Shown here: positions 1 through 10,700 of the stretch, in pieces | Layout of the letters: each line of letters opens with the position of its first letter | How positions within the stretch are numbered: the stretch's first letter is position 1 | Source of the DNA: SABY01 sp964593705 | Lineage (GTDB): Bacteria; Bacteroidota; Bacteroidia; Bacteroidales; 4484-276 | DNA: 64,000 nt | NCBI GenBank assembly: GCA_964593705.1 | Contig: CAZQIV010000001.1 | Coordinates: forward strand, 1-64,000 | Direction of reading: 5' to 3' | Program-made: the position numbers and the translations under genes | Notes under the pieces: model-generated | What the model was told of the DNA's origin: nothing | What the model saw: only the letters and a program-made list of their open reading frames with translations | The model's database searches: none

Positions 1-146
1 GAGAAGGGAGAAGGGAGAAGGGAGAAGGGAGAAGGGAGAAGGGAGAAGGGAGAAGATAGAAGGGAGAGGGGAGAAGGGAGAAGGGAGAAGGGAGAAGGGA
101 GAAGGGAGAAGGGAGAAGGGAGAAGGTAGAAGGGAGAAGGGAGAAG
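1..146. repeat. Heptamer microsatellite (GAGAAGG)n
   Basis: About 20 nearly perfect copies of the 7-base unit gagaagg run from the left edge, with a few degenerate units around 55-70 and 126-130. The purine-only strand is unlikely to code. The array probably continues beyond the window. Such short arrays are typical intergenic slippage products and no role can be assigned. Confidence 0.9.
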
Positions 147-147
147 C

Positions 148-210
148 CCCGAAAAATAGAAAATTTTCTCCAAAGGAGTCCTATGGACAATTTTCGTAAT
201 TTTTCGAGGG
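148..210. repeat. Palindromic intergenic element related to the RHS-embedded inserts
   Basis: Arms at 150-165 and 189-206 are imperfect reverse complements (cgaaaaatagaaaatt against aattttcgtaatttttcg). The centre contains ctccaaaggagtcct, which recurs inverted at 36752-36766. The outer sequence, cccgaaaaata followed later by gtaatttttcg and gg.tgc, matches the layout of the elements at 46439-46525 and 53897-53992. It is probably a non-coding relative of that family. Confidence 0.5.
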
Positions 211-701
211 TGCATGGGCAAAGCCCGGCATTAAGAGTTAAAAGTTAAAAGTTCATAGAGTGGGCTAAAGTTCATTGAGTTTGTCTGCCTGCCGACGGAT
301 TATTAGTAATTGGTAATTGGATATTAGTTACTGGGTTAATAGTTATCCGTGTAATCGTTAAAGGTACTTCTTAAATAAAAAGACCCAGTGTTTCAACTGG
401 GAATGTCTTACAGGCTGAAGGCCTGCAATATCAAAGAGAAGTTGGCTATATGAGATTCCTCTCCAGGCCGCAGGTCTGGGACAAATCGGGAGAGATAACT
501 TTAATCTCATTTTTCCCCGTCCGTCCGTCATCTGACGGACGGACGGGACTATTGAAAAGTACTGACTTTATGAACAAGCACTAAATAGTGGCAAAATATT
601 TCCATTTTGCGGTTGCAAGCCTGAATAAAATCATTTGTCTATTCAAAATTTAATAACAACCTTTTTTTTAATTCAATATTCATTAAACAAATCTAAAATT
701 T
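211..701. other. Gene-free stretch with palindrome and short direct repeats
   Basis: No plausible coding frame with family resemblance is present. The stretch holds short AT-rich direct repeats (gttaaaa at about 238-250, gtaattg at about 308-320), the perfect palindrome annotated separately at 516-547, and the leader of the first gene. No clear Bacteroidota TAnnTTTG promoter was identified. Confidence 0.6.
516..570. repeat. REP-like palindrome with conserved tail
   Basis: A perfect 15-bp inverted repeat (cccgtccgtccgtca at 516-530, its complement at 533-547, 2-nt loop) is followed at 549-570 by ctattgaaaagtactgactt. The same tail, with one base different, follows a different GC-rich palindrome at 36690-36712. 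That points to a dispersed element with a fixed tail and a variable hairpin. Confidence 0.6.
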
Positions 702-1148
702 ATGAAAAATGTTTTTCTGTTAATGATGTCGCTAATTGTTGCAACATTGTGTGGTACCGCGCAAGAGTACAAAGTAGTTACTACTGTCGAATCAGTTGTG
801 CCAATGGGATTGGGACGATCAAGAATCATCGAAACAACCGACAGCCTGGCGGTGGACAATTTTACCACCGAACGAACCGATGGTAAGAAAAGTAAGCAAA
901 AGGGCGTAAGCCGCTCCGAAGCCAAAGTGGATAAATTTAAAGAAACCAAATTGCTTAACTTTTATAGTGCCGTAGGAATAAATTTTCAAAACATTGCCTC
1001 GAACGATGCTATGATTAGCTCTAAGATAAATGGACTGATTAAGGAGGGTTGGGAATTGAAATTCGTACTGAGCGGTGTGGAAAGTGATGCCGGAGAAGGT
1101 GATGGAACCGGAATATTTATTACACGGTTTATTTTTTACAGGGATTAA
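702..1148 (+). CDS. Small exported protein of unknown function (DUF4177-like C-terminus)
   Basis: This is a 148-residue protein. A cleavable signal peptide is evident at residues 1-20 (MKN, then a hydrophobic run ending CGTAQ), so it should be exported to the periplasm. The C-terminal half contains NGLIKEGWELKFVLSG followed by a G-rich turn and FITRFIFYRD. This resembles small DUF4177-type domains, where a helix ending in EGWEL precedes a beta strand. That is a weak resemblance seen by eye. The ATG at 702 is chosen because it is the only start that gives a complete signal peptide. The gene stands alone, and the next gene on the strand begins 316 bp downstream. Function is unknown. Confidence 0.75.
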   Translation: MKNVFLLMMSLIVATLCGTAQEYKVVTTVESVVPMGLGRSRIIETTDSLAVDNFTTERTDGKKSKQKGVSRSEAKVDKFKETKLLNFYSAVGINFQNIASNDAMISSKINGLIKEGWELKFVLSGVESDAGEGDGTGIFITRFIFYRD

Positions 1149-1327
1149 GTTAATCAAATCAGAAAATAAGAAAAGGTATTTTATCAAGTGATAAACAACC
1201 TTTTTTTTTAGGTAAATACAATAAAACAACCGGGATACCCCCTGTTTATAAGCCAATTTCACAAGAAAAATATTTAACAACATATTAACATTTTAAGATA
1301 ACTATTATAATTTTTTAAGAAAAAATC

Positions 1328-1360
1328 TTGTGACTTTTACATCGTAAATTTTTATCTTTC
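1328..1360 (+). promoter_or_regulatory. Weak candidate Bacteroidota-type promoter
   Basis: TTG at 1328-1330 and TAtcTTTc at 1353-1360 approximate the Bacteroidota -33/-7 pattern (TTTG, about 20 bases, TAnnTTTG) with one mismatch in the -7 box. It would give a leader of about 100 nt before the ATG at 1465. The rest of the spacer 1149-1464 is AT-rich and shows no other signal. Confidence 0.3.
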
Positions 1361-1464
1361 TAATTTAAAGGTGTTAATATCCGGGTTCTTTAATCTGATT
1401 TTATAAGTTGAATCCATTATTATAGGAATTTTTTAAAACATTATTAACATAAAAAACCAGTAAC

Positions 1465-4400
1465 ATGAAAAATTTTATTACGCTTATTGCAATCCTGGTA
1501 TTTACTGCATTTTCAGCCCAGGCACAAAATCCATTTGGCAACGGATCAGATGGCGTACTTACAGTAAACGAGGGAGAAACCCTCACAATTAACACCGAGC
1601 GAACTACGGTAAGTGGAAATAATTTTGCAGGAGCTTTTTCAATTCTTGTAGATAGTACCGGAGGCATTCAGATTGGTGATGAGGTTTTAATTATCACCAT
1701 GCAGGATCCCGAAACTGACATGAACGATAATCGTGTCGGTAAATGGGAGGTGCATTACGTTGCCGGAACTTCATCCGGCGAGTTAAGCCTTCAATCTGCG
1801 TTGAGGCAGGAATTTAACGCTGAAGATGGCAAGAAACACCAGGTGGTGAGGATACCTCAGTACACTGATGTAGATATTTTAGGAACGCTTACCTGCCCGG
1901 GATGGGACGGTAACACAGGTGGAATACTTTATTTCAGGTCAAACAGTACTGTAACAATTAGTGCTACAGGTATTGTAACTTCAACAGGCAAAGGCTACCG
2001 TGGTGGAATCCAGTTTGGTGACACGTATGGTGGTGGCCAGGGCGGCGAAAGCTTTGTTGGTGTTGGTGGCGATGGTGGACACTATACCGCTGATCCCCAT
2101 GGAAAAGTTGGTGCTGGTGGTGGCGGTGCAGCCTACAATGGCTATAATGGAGGTAATGGAATCGCCGGAGGTGGCGGAGGAGCTACCGGAGGATCAGTTG
2201 GACTTGGTTCTGCCAATCTTGGTGGTGCTGGTGGCGGTGGCGGTGGCTATACCGGGAGTGCTGGTGGTGCTGGATATGGATCTTTTGGCTTTGGTGGCTA
2301 TAGCTATGGCAATTCTAATAACGGACAAGATGGAGGAGAGAACTTATCGGGAAATGGTGGAAGCAAAGGCGAAGGTGGTGGCGGTGGTGGCGGCGGAACT
2401 TATGGTTCTGCCGACCTTGCCAAACTTTATTTGGGCAGCGGCGGTGGTTGTGGCGGACGCCATAGCCCTTACAATCCTGGCTTTGGTGGAAATGGCGGTG
2501 GTCTGCTTTACATCTCCTGCAATTCAATCGACTGTGAGGGGAATATTGAATCGGATGGTGGAATTGGTGGAAATGGTGGTTCAAACTCCGGCGGCGGCGG
2601 CGGTGCTGCCGGTGGGTCAGTTTACCTTGAAGCTGTTAACATCGACAACTCAACTGCGATTTCCTCTTTCGGAGGAAATGGAGGAGTTGGAAATTATGGC
2701 AATGCAGGTAACGGCGGTGAAGGACGAATCAGGTTGAATACCAATAATCTTGTCAACACTGGTACAATTAGCCCCAACCATTTTCAAGGGCAATTTTATA
2801 ACATCATTCACACCCCATTGTCAAATACAAACGATCTTAGCGGCCCTTACCAGGTTTCGGCTCTTGCACTAGATAACGAAGGCGATTTAATTTCGGAAGC
2901 TAAACTTTTTTACAGAATCAATGGCGGGCCATTCAATGAAATTGCAATGACTGAAATAGGAAGCACCCAGGAGTTTACAGGAAATATTCCAGGGCAAACC
3001 ATCAATACCGAAATAGATTATTACTTAACTGCAACAGATGGTACAGATAATTATATCATGCCTCTGAATGCACCTGCTGAGTTGTATGCATTCGAAGTTA
3101 CTACTTTTCCTCCTTATGGGCTGGGCGTTACAGATAACAACGATGGTACGGTTGAAATCAATTGGTACGAACCCCTTGACCTTACCAATTTTGTTGATTA
3201 TTCAATCTACCGGAGTGAGCAGGATGGGTTTACACCCGGGGCGTTCAACTTATTGGCCGATAATATTTCCGATACAACTTACCTTGATAACACTGTGATA
3301 GACTTTCATACTTATTACTACCTGGTTTCGGCAAATTATGATTACAGTGGCACCCTGAATGAATCATTCTCCGGCCAGTCCGAAGCATTGCTGGTAAACA
3401 ATACCGGCCAGACCACAGTTTTGGGATATGCTTACCTCGAAGCACAAAACAACCATGCCAATATTAAGATAAATTTTATTCCCGAATCTCCTTCCGCTGT
3501 CGCAGATAGCATTTACACCAATGCACTCGGTTATTTTGAAACCCATGATATCATTCCGGGAGTGTATTCTGTCAGATATGAAAAACCGGGATATCAAACT
3601 ACTTATGTGTTGGAAGTTATTACAATTATTGAAGATACCGACCTTGATGAAACCACCATTTATGATATGGGAACCACTGTTTCCGGTAATGTCTCAGGTG
3701 AATGGGATGAATTTATAAGTGTTTCAGGTGATATTACCATACCCGAAAACGACACATTAGTTATTAATCAGGGAACCATTGTCCGCTTTTTGGGGGATTA
3801 CCACTTTTATGTGTATGGTTATTTAGCTTGTAATGGTGCGGAAGGTGACACCATATTGATGACATCGGCACGTGCCAACCAAAACCAGGCAGCCGGACAG
3901 TGGAAAGGGATAGATTTTTATGATGCCTCAGATAACAATTCTTACCTACATTATACCATTGTTAGATATGCTTATGATGGTATCGATATGGATTATGCAT
4001 CTCCAACCATTGAAAATTGTTTGATACATAATTGTAGCAATTCGGGTATCTATGCCGATAATTATTCTCACCCCTACATATTTGCATCAGTTATTGATAA
4101 TACAAAAAATGGTATTTATGTTTATCATTATTGCAATCCGTTAATCGAAGGATGTACCATTTTAAATAATGCTGAAAACGGGATTTATTTTAATTATGGT
4201 TATAATACTAATGGAACAATAATAAATAATGTAATCAAAAATAACACTATAGGGATACACTTACATTATTACGGAAGTCCACTTATTGAAAATAACTTGA
4301 TTTGTGATAACTCATCTCATGGCATATATATTATTAGGTATAGCAATCCTCGGATTTATAACAATCAAATCCTACGAAATAATTATGGGGTTTTTATTTA

Positions 4401-7400
4401 TGATTATCTCAATGATCCGATAATAAGTTATAATATGATTGCATATAATTTTAATGATGGAATATCATTAAATGATTACAGCTCTCAATTAAATATTCCG
4501 ATAATTACATACAATACAATTTACGCTAATTCAGGCGATGGAATTGAGATTGGATCTAATTTCAATGGTGATGAAACCATTAACAATAATTTAATTTCAA
4601 ACAACAATGATTTTGGAATTCGTTCGGATGCATATATTGAAGCTTGTGAAAACAATGATATTTATTCGAATACTTCAGGAGAAATATCAAATTTAGGAAA
4701 CCTGCCACCCGAGACATGGAATTTTATTTCCATTAATCCCAACACTAATACAATTTGTGATATTTACAGGAATATTACTGAAGAGCCGGGTTTTGTGTTT
4801 TCCGATACCTTAGATTTCACATTGCAGGAGTTATCACCCTGTATTAATGGTGGCTCAGAAAGTGTTATCGACCCTGATGGCTCCATTTCAGATATAGGGG
4901 CATTATATTTCGATTTTGGCTGTCCGCATGAGGTTTATGCTACTGCTTATGCTGACCAAACTGTATCGCTGGCATGGGATGAAGTCGCTAACGACTCAAT
5001 TGTTGAATACAATGTTTATTATAAAATTTCAGAAACCGAACCTGATTATACACTATTTGGCAGCACACCAGATACAGCAATAGATGTAACAGGGCTGACG
5101 AATAATGTGTTGTATGATTTTACGGTTACGGGAGCCTATCCCAATTATGAATCCATTTATGCGCCTAAAGTAAGTGAACAGCCGGGTGTACCGGAAATGA
5201 TTTATGATCCAGGTTCATACTGTCTAATTATTCCTGCCGGGGAAGATTCCATAGTTGAAGATTTTACATTAACAAACAATGGTTCTCGTGATTTGGATAT
5301 TAACTTTTCCGGTAGAAATTCAAATAAAGCTTATGCTTATTTCGATGGCAACGGCGACTATGCTTCTTATGGTGATCATGATCATTTGGATGGAATGAGC
5401 GCACTTACAATGGAATGTTGGCTATACCGTGAAAATGAGGGATATTTTGATTTTATGGGTAAAAATTACAGGAATTACCAGTTTGCCATCAACAGCGGCG
5501 AAAACGTATATTTCTACAAAGGATATGGCAACCCTCAAAGCAATTCACACCAAGGCTGGAGTACTGGTTATCACATCAATACCAACCAATGGTATCACCT
5601 GGCAATAACATGGGAAGGGAATACCATAACATTGTATGTAAATGGAGAACACGTTTGGACTGCTACAGATGCACAAACCGGCCCTATTCCTGATTTTCAT
5701 AATTATTCATTTGATTTAGGAAGAAGGGGAGGAGAAAACAGCAATTATTTACAGGGCAGGATGGCCGAGGCCAGGCTATGGAATGTAGCACGTAACCAGG
5801 AAGATATTCAGGAAAATATGTATCAATCCCTTTTCGGAAATGAAGAAGGGCTTATAGGCTATTGGCCCCTGCATGATGATTTTGATGACCAATCATTGTA
5901 TGGTGTATCAGCAACAGTTTATGGCGAAACACATTTAGAAAATGATAGTAATGCGCCTTTTGTTTTGTTTACACTTCCGCAAACCGAATACACCTTGGCA
6001 CCTGACGCTACTGAAATAATCCCACTGACCTTTTACAATCGGGAGGATATGTCTTCAATATTTTTCACAACATCCTTGTTTACTAATGATTTTGATGAAC
6101 CGGAAGTGGGAATTGAAGTAGCTTTGCAATTCGGAGAAAGTGTCCCTTCCACACCTGTTCACTTTATCCCGGTTCCCGAAACCGGGCTTCCCTACACAAT
6201 TGTAATCAAGAATGCTGAAATAGATGGCCAGGTCATAGATGTTGGAGACGAAATAGGTGTGTTTGATGGCGATGTTTGTGTCGGGGCCGGTATTTTCGAT
6301 GGCACATTTAATTTCATCATTACCGCATGGGAGGGGGACCCGGGACAGGGGCTTACCGGTTTTACGGCAGGAAACGAAATGATCTTCAAGATGTATGATA
6401 CTTCTGCCGATCTTGAAACCAACGAGGCAGATGAAGTATATTTCATTGGCGATGACACCTTTGGATATGGCACTTTTTCAGCACTTTCGCTGGAAGCCTC
6501 AGTTTACAACATTCAAAATGTTGCTTTCACAGGAGGACAGTTCAACCTTATTTCGTTCAACCTGCTACCTCACTATCCTGATGCCTCAGAAATATTTGCA
6601 GGCATCGATGGATTAGAGATTGTTTATATTGATAATGGTGGAGTATTTATCCCCGGGTATAATATCAACACCATTGGGGATATTAACTTCCTCGATGGCT
6701 TTTACCTATATGGCGACAATAGTTCATCAATCGCTTACGAGGGTACATTTATCCATGAAGAAGATTGGGATATTACAGTTGAACCGGCCAAATGGAATTA
6801 CATTTCAGTGCTCAGCCAGAGCCCCATTGCAGTTACGGACGTATTTGCCGGACTGGAAAATGAGGTAAGTATTTTACAGGCAGCATCAGGTGATTCATGG
6901 ATTCCTTCAGAAGCAATAAATACCATTGGAAACATGCAGCCCGGCCTGGGTTATAAAATTGCCCTTGCTGTTGACACAAGCGTTACCTTTAACTATCCGG
7001 CAGCAGCCAAAAAATCTGGTTCAATAAATGTATTTGCTGAAGCAAAACCGGCGGCAAGTCGTGAATCATCTTACTTTCAGCCGGTAGTAACCGGTTTGCC
7101 TTATGCAGTGGTTATAAAAATTAAATCGCCAAACGAAAGCATTTACAACTTGATTCCAGGCGATGAAATAGGCTTGTTTGATGCTGGTCTTTGTGTAGGT
7201 AGCGCTGTTTACGAAGGTGGCGATCAGCTTATGATTACAGCCTGGCAACAAGATGAAGCTCAAAACTTACCAGGCTTCAACCCCGGCAATCCAATAGAGG
7301 CAAAGATTTATCGCACAACACAACAGCAATTTTTTCCACAAAAGCTATTGAACTTTGATGGATCATTGCCAATTTATAATGATGGGAATTACGGGCATGT

Positions 7401-7704
7401 CATTCTTGAAATCGTTTCTGTGAATGCTGAAGCAGCATTTTTCACTGTGGCCCCCAATCCATTCAAAAACAGCACCGAAGTTATAATTGAACTTTCGGCA
7501 GAAGACCGTATTGATGTTAAAGTTTTTGATCGTTCAGGACGACTTGTGAAAGTATTACACGAAGAATCAATCAACGCAGGCTACCATCAGATTATTTGGG
7601 ATGGTACCGATCTAACCGGTCAAAAACTTAATCCGGGCGTTTATTTTATTATAGCCGAAACCTCTGCTAAAGTTTTCACTGAAAAAGTGATCATCCTGCA
7701 GTAA
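1465..7704 (+). CDS. Large T9SS-secreted multidomain protein (Gly-rich, beta-helix, LamG, sorting domain)
   Basis: This is a 2079-residue secreted protein. A signal peptide (residues 1-21, ending SAQAQ) would take it through Sec. The last ~85 residues (VAPNPFKNSTEV... to the C-terminus) match a T9SS type A sorting domain, so it should cross the outer membrane and be surface-attached or released. In order: a beta-rich N-terminus; a very Gly-rich region at about 175-425 with runs of GGGG; Fn3-like modules at about 545-640 and 1150-1235; a carboxypeptidase-regulatory-like fold near 650-740; a right-handed parallel beta-helix with many N-rich 20-30 residue coils at about 780-1120; a LamG domain at about 1289-1490 lying inside an Ig-like sandwich; two copies of a 'GDEIGVFDG..CVG' module at about 1568-1680 and 1875-1990 flanking a duplicated NYISV/NTIG module; then the sorting domain. 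It is likely an adhesin or glycan-binding surface protein; the ligand is unknown. The next gene starts 80 bp downstream and shares modules. Confidence 0.9.
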   Translation: MKNFITLIAILVFTAFSAQAQNPFGNGSDGVLTVNEGETLTINTERTTVSGNNFAGAFSILVDSTGGIQIGDEVLIITMQDPETDMNDNRVGKWEVHYVAGTSSGELSLQSALRQEFNAEDGKKHQVVRIPQYTDVDILGTLTCPGWDGNTGGILYFRSNSTVTISATGIVTSTGKGYRGGIQFGDTYGGGQGGESFVGVGGDGGHYTADPHGKVGAGGGGAAYNGYNGGNGIAGGGGGATGGSVGLGSANLGGAGGGGGGYTGSAGGAGYGSFGFGGYSYGNSNNGQDGGENLSGNGGSKGEGGGGGGGGTYGSADLAKLYLGSGGGCGGRHSPYNPGFGGNGGGLLYISCNSIDCEGNIESDGGIGGNGGSNSGGGGGAAGGSVYLEAVNIDNSTAISSFGGNGGVGNYGNAGNGGEGRIRLNTNNLVNTGTISPNHFQGQFYNIIHTPLSNTNDLSGPYQVSALALDNEGDLISEAKLFYRINGGPFNEIAMTEIGSTQEFTGNIPGQTINTEIDYYLTATDGTDNYIMPLNAPAELYAFEVTTFPPYGLGVTDNNDGTVEINWYEPLDLTNFVDYSIYRSEQDGFTPGAFNLLADNISDTTYLDNTVIDFHTYYYLVSANYDYSGTLNESFSGQSEALLVNNTGQTTVLGYAYLEAQNNHANIKINFIPESPSAVADSIYTNALGYFETHDIIPGVYSVRYEKPGYQTTYVLEVITIIEDTDLDETTIYDMGTTVSGNVSGEWDEFISVSGDITIPENDTLVINQGTIVRFLGDYHFYVYGYLACNGAEGDTILMTSARANQNQAAGQWKGIDFYDASDNNSYLHYTIVRYAYDGIDMDYASPTIENCLIHNCSNSGIYADNYSHPYIFASVIDNTKNGIYVYHYCNPLIEGCTILNNAENGIYFNYGYNTNGTIINNVIKNNTIGIHLHYYGSPLIENNLICDNSSHGIYIIRYSNPRIYNNQILRNNYGVFIYDYLNDPIISYNMIAYNFNDGISLNDYSSQLNIPIITYNTIYANSGDGIEIGSNFNGDETINNNLISNNNDFGIRSDAYIEACENNDIYSNTSGEISNLGNLPPETWNFISINPNTNTICDIYRNITEEPGFVFSDTLDFTLQELSPCINGGSESVIDPDGSISDIGALYFDFGCPHEVYATAYADQTVSLAWDEVANDSIVEYNVYYKISETEPDYTLFGSTPDTAIDVTGLTNNVLYDFTVTGAYPNYESIYAPKVSEQPGVPEMIYDPGSYCLIIPAGEDSIVEDFTLTNNGSRDLDINFSGRNSNKAYAYFDGNGDYASYGDHDHLDGMSALTMECWLYRENEGYFDFMGKNYRNYQFAINSGENVYFYKGYGNPQSNSHQGWSTGYHINTNQWYHLAITWEGNTITLYVNGEHVWTATDAQTGPIPDFHNYSFDLGRRGGENSNYLQGRMAEARLWNVARNQEDIQENMYQSLFGNEEGLIGYWPLHDDFDDQSLYGVSATVYGETHLENDSNAPFVLFTLPQTEYTLAPDATEIIPLTFYNREDMSSIFFTTSLFTNDFDEPEVGIEVALQFGESVPSTPVHFIPVPETGLPYTIVIKNAEIDGQVIDVGDEIGVFDGDVCVGAGIFDGTFNFIITAWEGDPGQGLTGFTAGNEMIFKMYDTSADLETNEADEVYFIGDDTFGYGTFSALSLEASVYNIQNVAFTGGQFNLISFNLLPHYPDASEIFAGIDGLEIVYIDNGGVFIPGYNINTIGDINFLDGFYLYGDNSSSIAYEGTFIHEEDWDITVEPAKWNYISVLSQSPIAVTDVFAGLENEVSILQAASGDSWIPSEAINTIGNMQPGLGYKIALAVDTSVTFNYPAAAKKSGSINVFAEAKPAASRESSYFQPVVTGLPYAVVIKIKSPNESIYNLIPGDEIGLFDAGLCVGSAVYEGGDQLMITAWQQDEAQNLPGFNPGNPIEAKIYRTTQQQFFPQKLLNFDGSLPIYNDGNYGHVILEIVSVNAEAAFFTVAPNPFKNSTEVIIELSAEDRIDVKVFDRSGRLVKVLHEESINAGYHQIIWDGTDLTGQKLNPGVYFIIAETSAKVFTEKVIILQ

Positions 7705-7718
7705 TCAATGCTGATAAT

Positions 7719-7750
7719 GTGTCTGTGAAAGAATTGTCTTTCACAGGCAC
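7719..7750 (+). terminator. Intergenic hairpin between the two giant genes
   Basis: A 14-bp stem (7719-7732 with 7737-7750, one G-U pair) with loop attg lies 15 nt after the stop codon at 7704. It lacks a strong U-run, so it may be an attenuator or mRNA 3'-end stabiliser that lets some transcription continue into the next gene. Confidence 0.5.
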
Positions 7751-7784
7751 ACCATTTATTCAATAGATTTAAAACAACTGTATT

Positions 7785-10700
7785 ATGGATGCTAAAAACT
7801 ACAATATATATTTTAGAAAAATCACGGTAGCCCTTCTTCTGCTGATTTTTTGCGGGCTAAGTCAAATGTTGCCGGCACAAAACTATGCGCTAACATTTGA
7901 TGGCAGCAACGATTACATAAACTGTGGAAATCCTTCGGGTTTGCAGATTACCGGGGATCAAACCATCGAAATGTGGATTTATGCCTACGCCCTCGATGCA
8001 AGGCGAACTCCACTTGCCAAGGCTTATGCCGGAGAGGGAACACTCACCCTCGAAACCAATGGCACAATAAATTACTATTATGGTACAGGCGGCGGAAACA
8101 ACAGTCCTTTTCAAACCTTTGGAACCAGCTCCCAAATCAACCCTAACGAATGGACGCACATTGCTGTGGTAAGGGATTTAAGCAACATGAAACTTCATTG
8201 GTACATAAACGGAATCCTGGTAAATAGTTCAGATGCCGATTTTACTTATGCCCAAAATGGCAGTAATACTTTTTTTATTGGGCAGGGATATGTTAGTGAT
8301 TTTAAAGGTGAAATTGATGAGGTGAGGGTATGGAACGTGGCAAGGACATCTTATGAAATTGCTTCAGGTAAAAATAGCGAACTTACAGGCATGGAAGATG
8401 GACTGGCCGCTTACTGGACCTTCAATGAAGGCTCCGGCGGAACAGTTTACGATCAATCACCATTCGGTCACAATGGTTCAATTGCCGGAAACACATCCTA
8501 CCTCATTTCCGAAGCTCCTGTTTTTCAATTCTCACCCGGAAACGAACCCTTCGAACCGGTTCCACCAACCGGGTTGCCTTACAATATTGTATTGGACGAG
8601 GTATTGATCAATGATACGAACTTACCTATTGGCGCTCAGATTGGAGTTTTTGATGGAGAGCTTTGTGTTGGTACTGCCTTTTTCGATGGCAACCCCAGCA
8701 TGAACCTCGTGGCCTGGCAAGCCGATCCGGGACAAAATCTCGCCGGTTTTACACCGGGAAACACAATCTCTTTTAAATATCACACCGTATGGTATTCGGA
8801 AGTGAAAAACTTTGATGCCAGCGCCAATTTTCTTCAGGGCAATGGCACCTTTGGTGATGGAACATTTAGTGTTGTTGAACTTTCTGCCACTACCAACTTG
8901 GCGCCGGATGCAACCTTATCAACAGAATTGATAAATTTCAATACGGTTATTGTGAACCAAAGTAGTTCTTTTCCACTGGTAATTTCCAATACGGGTAATG
9001 CCATTTTACATATCGATTCATTTAATAATGATGACAACCATTTCGTCTTATCCGACAATTTCATGTATGTCGCTCCCGGAACAACGGATACTTTATGGAT
9101 TACATTTACGCCTACCGCAGTTACTGCTTATAGCGATATGCTTACCCTTACAAGTGACGACCCTGACACAGCTGTGTTTGAGGTTTCTTTGTATGGAACA
9201 GGATTGCCTGAACCTACACCAAACATTTCAGTAACCCCCTCCTATCTTGATTTTGGTGGGATTGCCATGAATACTACAAAAGCCATCAAACTGAATATTT
9301 TTAATGCCGGCAATGGAGATTTGCAGGTAACAGACATTACCTCCTCAAATGGAGCATTCAGTATATTTGGTTCCACTTCTTTCACCCTGGGTCAGGGCGA
9401 AAACAGGAATGTTGCCGTAATTTTTTCTCCCACCACATCAGGAGCATATTCTGGGAATTTAACCATACAAGCAAGCACAGGAAATACCATTGTGCCGGCC
9501 TGGGGCGTGGCCTCACAGGGCTATTTTACAAGTGTTGCCCCCACCGGGCTTCCTTATACCATTCTTGCCGAAGATATTGATATTGATGGATTCAGACCCA
9601 AAGTCGGCGATGAAGTAGCCGCTTTTGACGATGAGCTTTGTGTTGGTATCGGGGTTGCAAACTCCGTGGGGAAAAGCCTCCAACTTGATGGTAGTGGCGA
9701 CTTTTTGATCAACGATAATTCAACAGCCTTCGATGTGCAGGAGCTCACAATTTCCGCTTATGTATATTCATCCAATTATAACCAGAACGGATTTATCTTT
9801 GAAAAAGGCCCCGTTAATTCGCAATATTCTTTGTTTTTTGAAGGTAGTAATATCAACTTCAGAACATATCCTGCGGGAAGTTCAGGATATGATAATTTCT
9901 ATATCAATAGTGCATCTATCGGAATCAGCAATAATACATGGCATTTTATTTCAGCCACTTACGATGGTACTTACAAACGCGTTTACGTTGATGGAGTTTT
10001 AAAAGCCAGCCAGCAATATACTAAAACATTGCGCACAGGGCAGGTAGGACAAATTATTGGTGCCTACGGTGGAACCGGTAGTCACAGTTATTATTTTAAT
10101 GGAAACATCGATGAGCTAAGGGTTTGGGATCATGCCCGTACCCAATTTGAAATTGCTGAAGACATGTCTCATGTTTTGTTGGGAAATGAGCAGGGTCTTG
10201 TTGGCTATTGGAATTTTAACAATGATAATTATCAAAATTTAGTAACTGGTGCTACTTCATCTTATTTGAATGGCAATGCCAATACAAGTGGATCTCAATA
10301 CATCGAAATTTTCAGCAACCTGGTATTTAACGCCTGGGAAAAGGATGACGATCTCGGCCTACCGGGATTTACCAGCGGAAACCCGATGACATTCAAGGTC
10401 TTTACAGAAATATACGACAATTGGGTGGAGGTGGATGCGATTGCTGATTTTTCCGTTGGAAACGGGAACTTTGGATTCGGGCAGCTTTCGGTTCTTACAC
10501 TTGATGGTACTTCAGGTTTAGAGCCGGATATTGATGTTCCTATCGAGAATCTTTATGTAGGCCAAATTACAGTGGGCGAATCCATTATTAACGAAATCAA
10601 GGTTTACAATATAGGGAATGCACCCCTCCATATTTTTATCAGCGATAACTCGGATGCCTTTTCATCAGCCGTAACTGATGCTGTTATTAATGCCAATGAC

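Noticed and set aside
2000..2737. Long overlapping frame (245 codons) in the Gly-rich segment of the first giant gene
   Set aside because: It arises from the GGN-rich coding sequence read in another frame (Val/Ala/Met-rich), without signal, start context or family resemblance.
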